This document shows, one piece after another, positions 9,217-19,791 of a stretch of 64,000 bases of DNA (position 1 is its first letter; every line of letters begins with the position of its first letter). The notes beneath the pieces are model-generated. The model did no database searches. It was not told the DNA's origin and saw nothing but the letters and a program-made list of their open reading frames with translations. Origin of the DNA: Coccinella septempunctata (Eukaryota; Arthropoda; Insecta; Coleoptera; Coccinellidae); assembly GCF_907165205.1 (NCBI RefSeq), contig NC_058195.1, forward strand, positions 29,904,936 through 29,968,935. Direction: 5' to 3'. The position numbers and the translations under genes are program-made.

Positions 9217-11121
9217 TTATAAGCATTTGTATTTTAATTTTCTCCACATGACTGACATATTAGTTTCTGATGATTCTTGCAAATCCATTGCCGGCATTTG
9301 TAACAAATCATCGGGGTTTTCTTGTCCGCTTTTCTGGGACAGAGATGACATCTGCCTCGTCCTAACTTTCGAGGTGGTTCTTCTACAGAGCTCGTTGTTA
9401 TTCAGAAGTTGGCGGAGTTTGGTTTTGATGTTCGGAGGAATGTTTTGTATGTACAGACGTCTCTTTTTTTGTGGAAGAGTTAGTTCCATTGCAAGTGTCT
9501 TCAAAAATGTTCGCCTTGGAATTGGAATATAATTATTGTTGGCTTCAAGAAGTCTCAACATATTGATTCCACCTATATTTAGAACATCGAAAAAGATTGT
9601 CAGGGGCCATCGCCGGCAGTTTCTAGATACATCATAAGCAGTACACATTTTATCGACTATATCTACCGCATATTTTGTACGGTTATAATCCATGATAATA
9701 TCGGGTTTGTTTGTCTCGTTATCCACAATGCTATCATGGTGCATTGCTGATACCATTAGAACGTTTTTATTTTTTTTTGGTACAAAAGAAACGAGAGTGC
9801 AATTATTCTGAAAAGCAAAAATACTACTCCCTAGTGGTCTGCCCTTTACATTGACTAATTCGGATCTCCCGTTTACCCCCCCCCCCGTTTACATTGGAAT
9901 CTCCCGTTTATTAGAATTTATGCTTCCTATCACAGTTAGTTTATCCTTTAGAAGATCCAGAACAAGAGGTACACTTGTAAACCATCTATCCATTGTAATA
10001 TTTCTATTTGTGTTTCGAACTGGTTCAGTCATTCTTTTCACAACATCATAAGCTGAGTTGCTCTGAAGATAAGGCCCATCTGGTTGTACTCCTGGATATA
10101 TCTCTAAATTTAAAGTGAACATTGTTTTAGTATCAACTAAGGCAAATAACTTTAGGCCATACTTGGCCGGTTTAGCTGGCATATACATTCTAAATGAGCA
10201 TCGCCCTCTGAATGCAATAAGTTGTTCATCGATAGTCAAATAGGGGCTTGGAACAAAAACATATTTGCAATGATCTACAAACCTCTCAAAAATATTTCTT
10301 ATTGGAGCAAGTTTATCAAATTGTCGTCGTTCGTGTCGATCATGAATATTATCGAATCTTATGCATCGGCATAAAAATCTGAATCGGTTGTAGCTCATCG
10401 TCAAGTATATCTGTTCACACCCGGTACCATCTGTAGACCAGAGATCTAAAATATTTTCCCTCCCGGATTTTTGAACACCTGCTATATAGAGAATTCCAAT
10501 AAGAGCCTTTATCTCACAAGAATCTGTCGATCGGGCATCCCTGTCACGCTCAAATTTATTTTTTACATCTTCTATTTTGATGTTAGTACATGCAACGATT
10601 AGGTTTATCATCTCATCGTCTATAAAAATTGAAAAACATTCAAGATGTGTTTTCGCTGTTTTTGCAAATCCTTGTGGTCCTGGAATCCTAAGTACCAAAT
10701 TGTGCCTTTTCGTTCGAGTACTTGGTGGCGGCATCTTACTCCATACGGTTTTCTTATCTTTTCCCAGAAAAGTTGGACCTTCTATAATTTCTTCGGTCGA
10801 AGGATCGTCTTCTTGCTCCGTGTCCGAACCATGATCACTCTCTTGGAGTTGATCTATCTCACTATCATTATCTTCTTCTGCATAAATTTCATTTACTTCG
10901 GCATTTTCATTCGCAGACTCTCCATTCATTATTTCCTCATACCATTTCAACCACTGTTCTGGATTTTTACTCTCCATATCTGAATAACGAAAATACCTCC
11001 TCGTATACAGATGTTGATAAAAAACTTGGTGAAAAATGGAAAAATAATAATAATTATAACAATAATAAATACTAATGTCATCATTTTTACTACCCATTAT
11101 TAAAATAATGAAAATAAACAT
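9217..11121 (-). pseudogene. piggyBac transposase (outer element), frameshifted
   Basis: The minus-strand frame opens at 11121, but the likely start of the conserved protein is the Met at 10977 (MESKNPEQWLKWYEEIM). A CAG acceptor (TTCGTTATTCAG) just precedes it, suggesting a short first exon as in the inner element. Landmarks: an acidic N-terminus, ALIGILYIAGVQKSGRENI, LTIDEQLIAFRGRCSFRMYM (first catalytic Asp), RNITMDRWFTSVPL (second Asp) and YAVDIVDKMCTAYDVSRNCR (third Asp). The frame breaks between 9889 and 9756 at a duplicated CGTTTA segment with an 11-base C run. A second shift before the end puts the C-terminal Cys-rich domain (CHLCPRK...CYKCRQWICKNH...CQSCGEN) in another frame. Catalytic residues survive but the gene is broken. 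Confidence 0.87.
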
Positions 11122-11179
11122 TTATGTACCTAGCGTTTGAGTGTCGACCGGAGAAATTATATCACACAAACGGTCGCGC

Positions 11180-11368
11180 GGGGTATTCTGATACCCCAGC
11201 CTAATTTCGGACAATGTGAAGAATACAACGAATACGGTATCAAATAACCGCAGGCACAGATGACTTCGTAAGATTGTTTACGAGGAATACCTATGTGGAT
11301 ATTCGTCGCAGGTTATCCCCTCCTAAAATACAAACCGATAAGTGAAGCCTGGGGTATTGCAATACCCC
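11180..11368 (+). repeat. Subterminal palindromes of the outer piggyBac
   Basis: GGGGTATTCTGATACCCC at 11180-11197 and GGGGTATTGCAATACCCC at 11351-11368, the second abutting the TIR. The left end had an equivalent palindrome that is now split by the inner piggyBac. An associated AAACGGTCGCG motif precedes the copies near 6613 and 11169. Confidence 0.8.
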
Positions 11369-11389
11369 GCGCGAGTACTGGAGTGCTAA
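11368..11389 (+). repeat. Outer piggyBac right TIR and CTAA target duplication
   Basis: CGCGCGAGTACTGGAGTG followed by CTAA at 11386-11389, the inverse partner of the left TIR. Confidence 0.9.
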
Positions 11390-11458
11390 CAGATCAATTA
11401 ACTCGTTTTTACGCAATTTATTTAGCTCGCTCACGACGACGTCCGTACTCTCAGACAT
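11386..11458 (-). pseudogene. ORF1 N-terminal fragment, Daphne-like copy 1
   Basis: The first 24 or so codons of ORF1, starting MSESTDVVVSELNKLRKN on the minus strand. It stops at the CTAA duplication that flanks the outer piggyBac and resumes in the same frame at 6581. It is too short to be an ORF by itself but is needed to explain the element. Confidence 0.75.
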
Positions 11459-11479
11459 CTTGACAACGTATATATAATT

Positions 11480-13897
11480 TAGAACCCATGAATGTTGACA
11501 CTAAATGTGGCTCATTAATGGACTCCTTTTCGTTTTTTGAGTTGGTCCAGTTCAATGAATTTTGGATTTAATACTCAGTAACAGTTTTAGAGTTGATAAT
11601 CTGATGAGATGTTCTGATCCCATTGTTCCTGAGGACAGAAATCATCCATCTGTGGAATTTCTTTTTGATGTAGGACTGATCAAGCCATTATGTCTAAGTG
11701 ACTCATTTTATAGTTTCAGGGGGGCTAATTTTGCTCTCATCAATGAATCTTTACATAATATACCATGGGACGAATTGCTTGTGAATGATAATGTCAATGA
11801 TGATTTGGTTGTTTTTTACCAAATTTCAAATCAGTTAATTGAAAGACATGTCCCCTAGAGTAAAAAAAGTTAAGGCGTATCCATCCTTTTTTGGCAATGT
11901 TGGAAGACCAGGACCAGGCTATCCATCCTATTTTTCTAAGGAAACTATTAAAATCATTAAACGTAAAAACAAGTTCCATAAAAAATGGAGAATTTATAAA
12001 AATTATGGTGATGATATAACATTTCAAGCTTTACGGTCTGAAACCAAGTGTCTTATCAGATGTGATTATGAAAAATATTTAACCTCAGTTCAATCTGAGG
12101 TCAAAATTTGTCCAAAAAAGCTTTTTGACTTTGTCTCTGTTGGTTCTAAAGATTCGGGGTTTTCCAGCAAGATGTCATTCAAACAACGCATCGGCGAGTC
12201 AGGCAAAGATATTTGTAATTTATTTGCCGATTATTTTGAGTGTGTTCTCACTAAGCCTGATCCAACCATAAATTATGATACAAAGAAATGCTCTCCTGAT
12301 CAATACTTTTTAGGCTCCTTCCAAATAACTTCTGATCATGTCAGGGAGATAATACTTGGATTGGAAGAAAAGAAAGGAGCTGGTCCAGACTCGATACCAC
12401 CAATTTTTCTAAAAGAGTGTAGTATCCCTCTTGCATTGATATTCAATAAATCTCTCCATAGTGGAATATTTCCTGACTCTTGGAAGGTTGCCAGCATAAC
12501 TCCTGTTTTTAAGTCCGGTAGTAAGAATTCAGTAGAAAATTATTGTCCTATCAGTAAACTTTGTTTATTCGAGAAAGTCTTTGAATCATTAATATACAAC
12601 CGTTTGCTCCATCATATGCAATCTCGAATAATACCTGAGCAGCATGGTTTCGTTAAAGGAAGATCAACTAATCTCAGCTGCTTCATTGGATTTGTACAAA
12701 AAAGTCTTGATAAGGGAATTCAAGTCGGATTTTAGCAAAGCCTTCGACCGAATTAATATTAAAGCCCTTTTGAATGAGCTCAATTATGTCGGTGTTGAGG
12801 GCACATTGTTGAGATGGTTCGAGTCCTACCTCACAGATAGATCTCATCACGTCAAGATAGGGAGATTTATTTCAAGATCATTTTTCCCTACATCAGGGGT
12901 ACCCCAAGGTTCCCATTTGGGTCCACTTCTATTTATTATTTATATAAACAGTATCAACAGATGTTTTAAAGTTTGTAAGTTTCTGTTGTTCGCGGACGAT
13001 TTAAAACTTTTCGTTCTAATTCGAACAATCCAGAACTGCTTGGATCTTCAGAATGATCTAGACAGCCTTTTATTTTTTTGTAAAGCCTTTAGTTTACATT
13101 TGAACATAGAAAAGTGCTGCGTAGTTTCTTTCACACGGAATAGGTCAGTAATAAACTATGATTACTCAATTTCTGGAACTACCCTGCGGCGCACTGATAC
13201 TGTCAGGGATTTGGGTATTGTGCTTGATTCAAAGCTCATCCTCGATGAACATATAAATGGTTTGGTGTGCGCGAGTAATAGAGTTCTTGGGTTGATTATG
13301 AGGCAATGCCGTCAATTCAAGAGTCGTGAGGCAATTTTAGCGCTGTACTAGCAGCAAGTTCAACTTTGCTTCTTCGGTTTGGTGTCCTCATTATAATGTA
13401 TATATCGAAAGGTTGGAAAGGGTGCAAGCTAAGTTTCTTAGGTTTCTAAGTTATAAGACGGGATTTCACCTGATACCTGGAAATCCGGATAACTACTTTG
13501 TTCGTTTGAGACATTTTCGAAGTAATAGCTCAAAGGACAGAAGAATAATGAATGATTTAATTTTCATCTATAAAATACTATCGAATAAAATTGATTGTCC
13601 TCAAATTCTAGATTCAATTGATTTTTATGTTCCTCCTATATCGAGAATGTTAGATCTATGCAATTCTTATGTACATAGCGTTGATTTATTTTCGGGGGGT
13701 AGTTGAAGTTCTTTCAAAAAAACTATTAAGAGGATATTTGGGTAGTTCTTTACATTGTTCGTGAGCATTGTTTCATTTATTTCTGATTGTAAGCATTGTC
13801 TATTTCATATTATTAGTGGGCGCTTCTTTTGGGTGTTCACACCTGTTAGCGTTCTTCTTTGTAAAATAAAAAAAAACAAATAATAATAAAAATGAAT
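11480..13897 (+). mobile_element. Jockey-like non-LTR element A, 5'-truncated
   Basis: Begins inside the endonuclease domain (FFELVQFNEFW near 11535), runs through the reverse transcriptase, and ends in an A-rich tail around 13865-13897. ORF1 and the start of ORF2 are missing, as expected from incomplete reverse transcription. It is related to the minus-strand element B at 16.5-20.6 kb by shared RT motifs. Confidence 0.75.
11535..13706 (+). pseudogene. Endonuclease (C-terminal end) and reverse transcriptase, Jockey-like element A
   Basis: Pieces in order: the end of the endonuclease (MDLILSNSFRVDNLM, 11562-11858); the linker and RT fingers at 11839-12735 (GAGPDSIPPIFLKEC, SWKVASITPVFKSGSKNSVE, PEQHGFVKGRSTN); the palm at 12644-13351 (DFSKAFDRIN, SGVPQGSHLGPLLF, LFADDLKLFV, DLGIVLDSKL); and the thumb/C-terminus at 13413-13706 (ERVQAKFLRFLSYK). 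Frameshifts near 11850, 12735 and 13352 plus stops make it non-coding as a whole, although the FADD box survives. The usual RYRPIS motif reads NYCPISKLCL. Confidence 0.82.
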
Positions 13898-14199
13898 AAC
13901 AAGACGAGTGACACTATGTCTACCCGACCTAAAAGATGGATTAAACTTGTAGATAGATTAAACTTTAGATAATTTTTAAGGATATTGTTCATATTAGATG
14001 TAGGTAATTTTTCTTATGAATGTTCCATAGTGTTCTTCAAACTAGAATTTCAAGAAAAAACAATGCATTATTTAGAGAGAACTGTGGTGCTCAGAAGTGA
14101 AACAATTTATGGACACATAATTAACAGATCGATTAATGTAATGGAATTTGTAACGACACACTTGACGATTTGGAGCAATACTTGAGAATACTTGACATG
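13898..14199. other. No gene recognised between LINE A tail and the P-like remnant
   Basis: AT-rich with short unsupported ORFs. It may hold the decayed 5' part of the P-like element. Confidence 0.4.
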
Positions 14200-16515
14200 G
14201 ATAAAGTGTGCTCAGTTCAGAGCAAATCCTGTCATATTTTGATTTTCCCCAATGCGAATGAATGCAGCGCTTGCACTAAATTCAAATTCAGATTGCGGAA
14301 CAAAAAGATGAGGTGTACCATATCGAAAAAAATTACAAGTTGAGAAATTTATTGGAGAAAGAGGACTAAGAGATTGAATTCTCTTATTGAAAGGTTTGAA
14401 AAAGAACAAAATCAAGCAAAAAGCTCTTTTTCATCAAGGATGTCCCTACAGCGCAGAAGAATATGATACACACTCGTTACAATGCAAGTCTCTGTAGAAA
14501 GAATGGTGTACGATATTCTCTTGATTGGGTGTATACCTGCATTCTTATGAAAATAAAAAGCTCTAAGCTGTACAACTACATGAGGGAAAATGAAATACTA
14601 CCGTTACCATCCCTAAGTACATTGTCAAGGTAAATGTCTACTGAAATAATTTTATCATAAGGCTTGAGATCTCTATGAAGATACCGAAAATCACTGTTTA
14701 AAATGTTTGCTATTTTCTCTTCTTCAGATATATCAGAAATATTTAAGGCTCTTTTGGTTTTCGAAAAAAAGTCTTTGAAATTTTGAAAACAAAGACTAGT
14801 CACATGGAAGAATAGGAACGACATGGAGCTTACTTGTCGATGAATGTAAGGTGTCTATAACCAAAAAATTCGACAAGAACTTAATGAACTTCATTGGTTT
14901 CATTGATTTGGGAAGTCACACCCCACAGAAAATGGAAAACAAACTTGGAGACCATGCTTTGGTCATAATGTTCCAACCATTTGCAGGTCATGGTCTCCAA
15001 GCATTGACCTGCTTTCTAAGTGGAAGTGACGTGACTGGAGACGTTCTCACAAAAATAATGCTCGAGTGTGTTATTCTTTGTGGAAACGCTGGTCACTTTA
15101 TAGATGTGATTACTAGTGATGGAGCTAGTTGTAACCGGAAAATGTGGAAACACTTTGAAATAGAGGACACCAGCGAACCATGGTGTGAACACACCATGGA
15201 CAATAAGAGAAAATTTAGAATGTGCTCAGATTTTCCCCACCTCATCAAATGTTTGAGGAATAATTCAATTAAAAAAAAAATTTAGTATATATTAATAATT
15301 AGTCAAAAATTACCATACATCAATTATTCCAGATTCCGGAAGGTTGGGTAGAACATGCCCACTTCGAAAATTTGATTGATTAGGAATCAACTAAAGTTTT
15401 CAAAATGGCATATAAGTTGACGACCAGTCACATATACTCAAAATATGCGGAAGAAATGAATACTCGGTTGGCATTTCAGGTAAAATAAAGGTTTGGGAAG
15501 CTGCATATTGAGGGGAAATCTATTCCAAGAACATTGTTCAATTCGATTTTGTAGTTATTCAGTAATACAACATCTTTGGCATTGAGTGTGTATCAATCCA
15601 AGAATATTCTCAAAAATGTTCATCCTTCTTCGCTTTCTGCAAGAGGATAAATAAATTAATAGATATAATGAATTTCTCAAAACCTTTCACCGGATTAAGG
15701 CAGAACTCTCAGGAATATGAGGTGATTATTATTCAAAATAATATAAATATGGAAGAATAACAATGAAGAAATAATTTTAAAAGTTCATATCCATATGAAT
15801 AAAATCAATAAAATAATTCAAAGTACCTGGATTCTTTTTGGTTTATTTGGATTTGTGGAGGCAGAGTTCGCCCCCTGAATATTTAATATCCACAACGACA
15901 TATGAGGGATCCAAGGCACTCTCGACCTATGCAGATATTTGACAGAAGTAGGCTTCAAATACCTAATGACGTCGAGGCTGAACCAAAATCATTTGGAGGT
16001 AATTTTCATTTTTATTGAAGCCATTATCAGCAAAAAATGTAACTTTCAGCATTTCTTTGGGATGATGAGAGCAGCAGGAGGCTGTAATAGCCATCCTGAC
16101 TCAATACAAGTGGGACAAATATTTCGCCTTATGTCCCTGCATTTCCTTATTAAACCACCTAGGGGAAGTAACGTTACAGGTGGAGATATGATGAAGTTCC
16201 TTCTGGAGGTGGGAGATCTGAAAGAAAAAAGAAAAAAATCATTTTTCGATTTGGAAATTGAGGGGAATTATTCCGAATTTGAGGAAGAATTTTTGGAAGT
16301 AGAAGAAGCGTTTGTTTATTTTTGTGGATATGTGGCCAAAAAAAATTCAATGATTTTATAAAAAATAAGCTTATTATTAACCTTTACTCTAGAGTCAAGG
16401 TTTTCTAACATTTTCCTCTCAAAAAATCATAAATTTCCTGAATGAAGTTGAAAAGAACATTTCAGACATTTCCGAAAAGAAAATAAATAAAAATTGCCTC
16501 TTGGAATTTTTGGAC
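14200..16515 (+). pseudogene. P-element/THAP9-like transposase, decayed, cut at 3' end by LINE B
   Basis: Exon-like blocks on the plus strand. 14477-14629 encodes RYNASLCRKNGVRYSLDWVY and MRENEILPLPSLSTLS and ends at a GTAAAT donor; the next block starts after TTCTTCAG at 14728. 14790-15285 holds GALLVDECKVS (first Asp), LGDHALVIMFQPFAGHGLQA, VITSDGASCNRKMWK (second Asp) and DFPHLIKCLRNN. 15340-15480 continues (MAYKLTTSHIYSKYAEEM). 15939-16361 holds the helical end (LMTSRLNQNHLE, HFFGMMRAAGG, LIKPPRGSNVTGGD, FVYFCGYVAKK). An in-phase 51-base GT-AG intron lies at 15999-16049. A weak coiled-coil-like region lies upstream at 14260-14450. Internal stops and the LINE insertion at 16516 show it is dead. 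No TIRs were recognised. Confidence 0.8.
15999..16049 (+). other. Conserved 51-base intron in the P-like transposase
   Basis: Donor CATTTGGAG|GTAATT and acceptor AACTTTCAG|CATTTC. Its removal joins NQNHLE to HFFGMM, restoring the family motif. Its length is a multiple of three and it is open, so it would otherwise be read as coding. Confidence 0.75.
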
Positions 16516-16989
16516 AGATTTTTTATTTATTTATTTATTTATTCAGACTAAGAGACATCAACAGGATATAATCCCAAAACAATATCCACAACTTACTTCT
16601 AACTGAACAACGAAATAATAATGCATCATGTACAGATAAAGACTTAATCTTAACTACTCATTACCATGAAACATGATACAATTTGTGAATTCACATCTAT
16701 TGAAAAACATTCCCTACTTTACTCCTGAATGAAGACAATGACACAGAAAATGGATCCAAATTGACACTCATTAAAAAGTTCACAAAACCTAGCAATGGAA
16801 GAGTTTCTGCCGACATCGGTTCGGAAACCTCTTAGGGGTATGAAAGCCAATCAGCGATACCAGCTCAGGACAGTCATAGTAATTAATTAATCTTATATAA
16901 GGAAATAGGGTCTATTAAAATTCTGCGCTGCTCTAATAACCGCAAATGATACAGAGAACGAATTCGACTAATACCCATGGTAACATATG

Positions 16990-17242
16990 AGGGGTTCAGA
17001 GCTGAAGTGAACCAAGTCCATGCAGCCTAGTTTTGAGATAAAAGGCTTAGAAGTTGTTTATCACCAATTAATTCAGTGACTTCTTTATTTATTATTACTC
17101 TTATGTAAGCATATGCTTACATTCTAACCTTTTAAAATCTAAAGAAGTCACTTTTGAATTAATTGATGATAAACAACTTCTAAGCCATTTATCTCAAAAC
17201 TAGGCTTCATGGACTTGGTTTACTTCAGCTCTGAACCCCTTA
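16990..17242. repeat. Foldback (inverted-repeat) element, ~100-bp arms
   Basis: Left arm 16990-17087 and right arm 17140-17242 are inverse copies with roughly 5 substitutions and a small indel. The 52-base spacer contains the palindrome GTAAGCATATGCTTAC. Outer flanks read ACATAT and ATATAG, so a 4-bp ATAT duplication is possible. It interrupts the RT C-terminus of LINE B. There is no coding capacity; it is a MITE or foldback element. Confidence 0.85.
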
Positions 17243-17584
17243 TATAGGTATTCCAGTCAATTAAATGTAGAAACCTCAAAACCTATTCTGCACTCTTTCT
17301 AATCTTAATTTAATGCAATTATATTGGGGAGTCCACACTACGCTGGCAAAGTTCAGTTTACTGTAAACGAAGGAATAATAAACTGTCTTAATTGCAGTTT
17401 CATCATTGAAATCTCTACACATCCTGCAGAAAAAACCTAGAGATCTGTTATATGAGTTAACTATATAATCAGCATGTGCGTTGAAAGACATTTTTGAATC
17501 GAAGATAACTCTCAAGTACTTCACTTGACTGACCCGTTTAATTGTTTCACCTTTCAAATAATAATATAATATATAATAATCATT

Positions 17585-17654
17585 ATTTTTTGTGACTTAT
17601 CCTATACGTATTGCTGTGTCCTAAAGGATCAATAAATCTATTTATTTATTTAAT
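17585..17654 (+). mobile_element. Tiny 3' tail of a Daphne-like LINE inserted in LINE B
   Basis: About 70 bases, including TGTGTCCTAAAGGATCAATA and a (TTTA)n tail, resembling the 3' ends of the Daphne-like copies (CCTGTCCTAAAGAATGAATA at 48171). It separates two frames of LINE B RT. It is plausibly an extremely 5'-truncated insertion in the orientation opposite to its host. Confidence 0.6.
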
Positions 17655-18439
17655 ATTGAAACTCGATACTGGATATTTTCCTAGTGAAAGAAATACTCGC
17701 ACATTTACTTATGTTCATCTTTTTATGTTCACAGTATATTGCCAACGCTTCAAGATCTTTCAGTAGTTCAATGCAATCAAGTACTGTTAATATCACTTTG
17801 AAGATTTTCAAGTCATCTCCATGCAAGAGGATCTTGGAAAATTTAAAACAGTCAATCAAGTCGTTAATGTATATTAAGAATAATATTGGACCCAGATGCA
17901 AGCCCTGAGGTACCCCCGATATATAACAAGCAAACCATCGCAATAGGTCCCCGTACACACCGATCTGAGCCAGCGAAGACAGAAAAAGGTTGTGCTTAAC
18001 CTTGTCAAACGCCTTAGTAAAATCGGCGTACAGTGAATCAACCTGTACGCTCTTGTCCAAAGAGTTTGATAAGAACTGGGTATACAAAATTAAATTAGTC
18101 TCAATGCTACGTCCCGAAAAGAATCCGTGTTGACTCTCTGTGATCGACGACATCAGATTATAAAACAAACTGTCCAGAACAATACTTTCAAATATAATCT
18201 TGCTGAATACCGATAACTTGCTGTCTCCCCGATAGTTTTCAACTCGGTTCTCAACTAATTTCCCAAAATTCTTAAATATTGGTATTAATAACGCAGTTTT
18301 CCATGCATTGTGAAGTTCACCAGCTCTGATGGACCTATTGAATAATTTTGACAGAGGATAACACAAGGTCTCACAACAGTTTTTGACGAAATATGATGGG
18401 TAACCATCAAAACCAGCTCCTTTTTTCACATCAAGTGCT

Positions 18440-19066
18440 CTTATTTAGTTTGCGACACTTGGATTATTCAAATGGAGGTACATACTGAAAGGCTACCGAT
18501 ATGGTTCATTAACACTTTTAAAAAAACAGGCAAACAATCTACATATTTCCTCCCCACTATCGGCAACCGACCCATCGTACAACATTTTGCTAGGAATTGC
18601 TCCCTCCCTTTTACAGTTTTTAATATATTTCCAAAAGCTCTTAGAACAAGTTTTCACTTCATCTTGAATAGTATTCAAATTCATCTTATGATCTTTCATT
18701 ATAAAGTCTTTGCTTTTTTTTTGAAAAATCTAAATTTATCAAGATAATAATATCTTCAAGTATTTTCCATTTTCTATGCAAACTTTTTTATGTGTGTTAT
18801 ACGATAATCAGTTGAGACCGAAAAAATTAGGAAACTTTTCTATTTCTCACTAAAATCTTCGGAATAAACAAAACCACATAAAAATTATCAGTAGCGTCAT
18901 CCATTGTTAAATTATCATGAAGAATATCATCGAAAAAATAATTAAGCTCATCGTAATCTCCACCCTTAAAATTGAAAAGAGTTGAGATCTGAGATTTCAA
19001 CTTTCTAACATTCGGGCAATTGATATAAAATTCAACAGGCAGGTGATACGAGTCAGGATAAACCAA
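18440..19066 (-). pseudogene. Endonuclease-RT linker fragments of LINE B
   Basis: 18827-19066 (YPDSYHLPVEFYINCPN) and 18493-18699 (NTIQDEVKTCSKSFWKYIKN, GEEICRLFACFFKSV) match the linker preceding the RT in element A (EVKICPKKLFDFV, GKDICNLFADYFE). In different frames and degenerate. Confidence 0.6.
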
Positions 19067-19083
19067 ACAAACATCACATTTTC

Positions 19084-19600
19084 TTAAGTGTAAGATTTTA
19101 CAGCCGAAGAAAAAACCAAATCGAGTATTCTCCCATCTACATTTTTTATAGAGTTATACTGCAAAAACTCCCCAAATGAAAAAAGATCAATGAGGGGAGA
19201 ATTTGAATCATCAGTATTCGAAGGAAGAAAATATGAATCAGTCAGATGGAGTCCAGAATAAATGCGGGAAATTGAAATCTCTATATACTGGAACAGATTC
19301 ACCCACCAGGTATGCAAGATTTTTCTGAAATTTTTCAGTGAAGCAGAACCTAGCTTTATGGTATCTCGGCGGCATATAAACAATACATACATGAAACTTC
19401 AAGTGATCGTTGATTTGAAGATTGATCCACAGGTCTTCCGCTTCACTCTGAAATTGTTTTTGATAAACAGCTCTGATATTATTTCTAACACCGATCATCA
19501 CACCACCTCCAGATTTTTTGTCAGCAGAGCAACAAGAAGTCTCACGATCACGACGAAAAAAACTATATTGCGACAGGTCAAACACTTCGGAATCACTTAT
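19084..19600 (-). pseudogene. APE endonuclease fragment of LINE B ORF2
   Basis: Two overlapping frames. 19238-19585 reads YSFFRRDRETSCCSADKKSG, GGVMIGVRNNI and HVCIVYMPP. 19084-19392 gives the end, including SPLIDLFSFGEFLQYNSIKN and GRILDLVFSS. The first catalytic residues upstream are not clear. Broken by a frameshift near 19300. Confidence 0.65.
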
Positions 19601-19791
19601 GCTTTCACAAAGGTTTGATTCGGTTATAAGGTAAAGATCCGCACCAACACTAAGAGAGCTCAGCTTAAATTAAGCAGTTCTGGTTCTCAATCCATTAACA
19701 TTTTGTCCATACACCATTGGAAATAAATGAAAAAAATAATATATAATATATTAAAAAAACAGATGAACATAGTCCATAGAGTAACATTACA

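Larger units (their letters stand above)
6582..11385 (-). mobile_element. Outer piggyBac-like element (contains a second piggyBac)
   Basis: Bounded by perfect 18-bp inverted repeats, CACTCCAGTACTCGCGCG at 6582-6599 and its complement at 11368-11385. Flanks are CTAA at 6578-6581 and 11386-11389. The transposase is on the minus strand (9217-10977). GGGGTATTNNNATACCCC palindromes lie inside the ends at 11351-11368 and 11180-11197; a third, near 6626, is split by the inner piggyBac. Own length without the inner insertion is about 2.45 kb, normal for piggyBac. The CTAA flank is unusual, because piggyBac normally uses TTAA. Confidence 0.88.
2565..11470 (-). mobile_element. Daphne-like (CR1/Jockey-group) non-LTR retrotransposon, copy 1, split by nested piggyBac insertions
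   Basis: Read on the minus strand, the element starts near 11470, has ORF1 (start codon at 11458-11456) and then ORF2, and ends near 2565 with a short AATAAA-containing tail. The stretch 6582-11385 is a foreign piggyBac insertion flanked by CTAA duplications. Without it the ORF1 reading frame is continuous across the junction, which confirms that both sides belong to one element. The 3' tail lies tail-to-tail against the Dong-like copy 1. The clade name is inferred from the ORF1 and ORF2 motifs shared with copies 2 and 3; Daphne within CR1 is my best guess and Jockey is the alternative. Confidence 0.8.
16740..18429 (-). pseudogene. Reverse transcriptase of LINE B, interrupted
   Basis: 17650-18429 holds KKGAGFDGYPSYFVKN, VENYRGDSKLSVFSKIIFES, ESQHGFFSGRSIETN, YADFTKAFDKVKH, SGVPQGLHLGPILFLIYIND and LLHGDDLKIFKV, in which the usual FADD box has become HGDD. 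After a 70-base foreign insertion the frame resumes at 17557-17276 (VKYLRVIFDSKMSFNAHADY, KLRLERVQNRF). Beyond the foldback hairpin, 16740-16980 still reads related C-terminal sequence (FCELFNECQF). The altered catalytic box and several lesions show it is dead. Confidence 0.78.
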
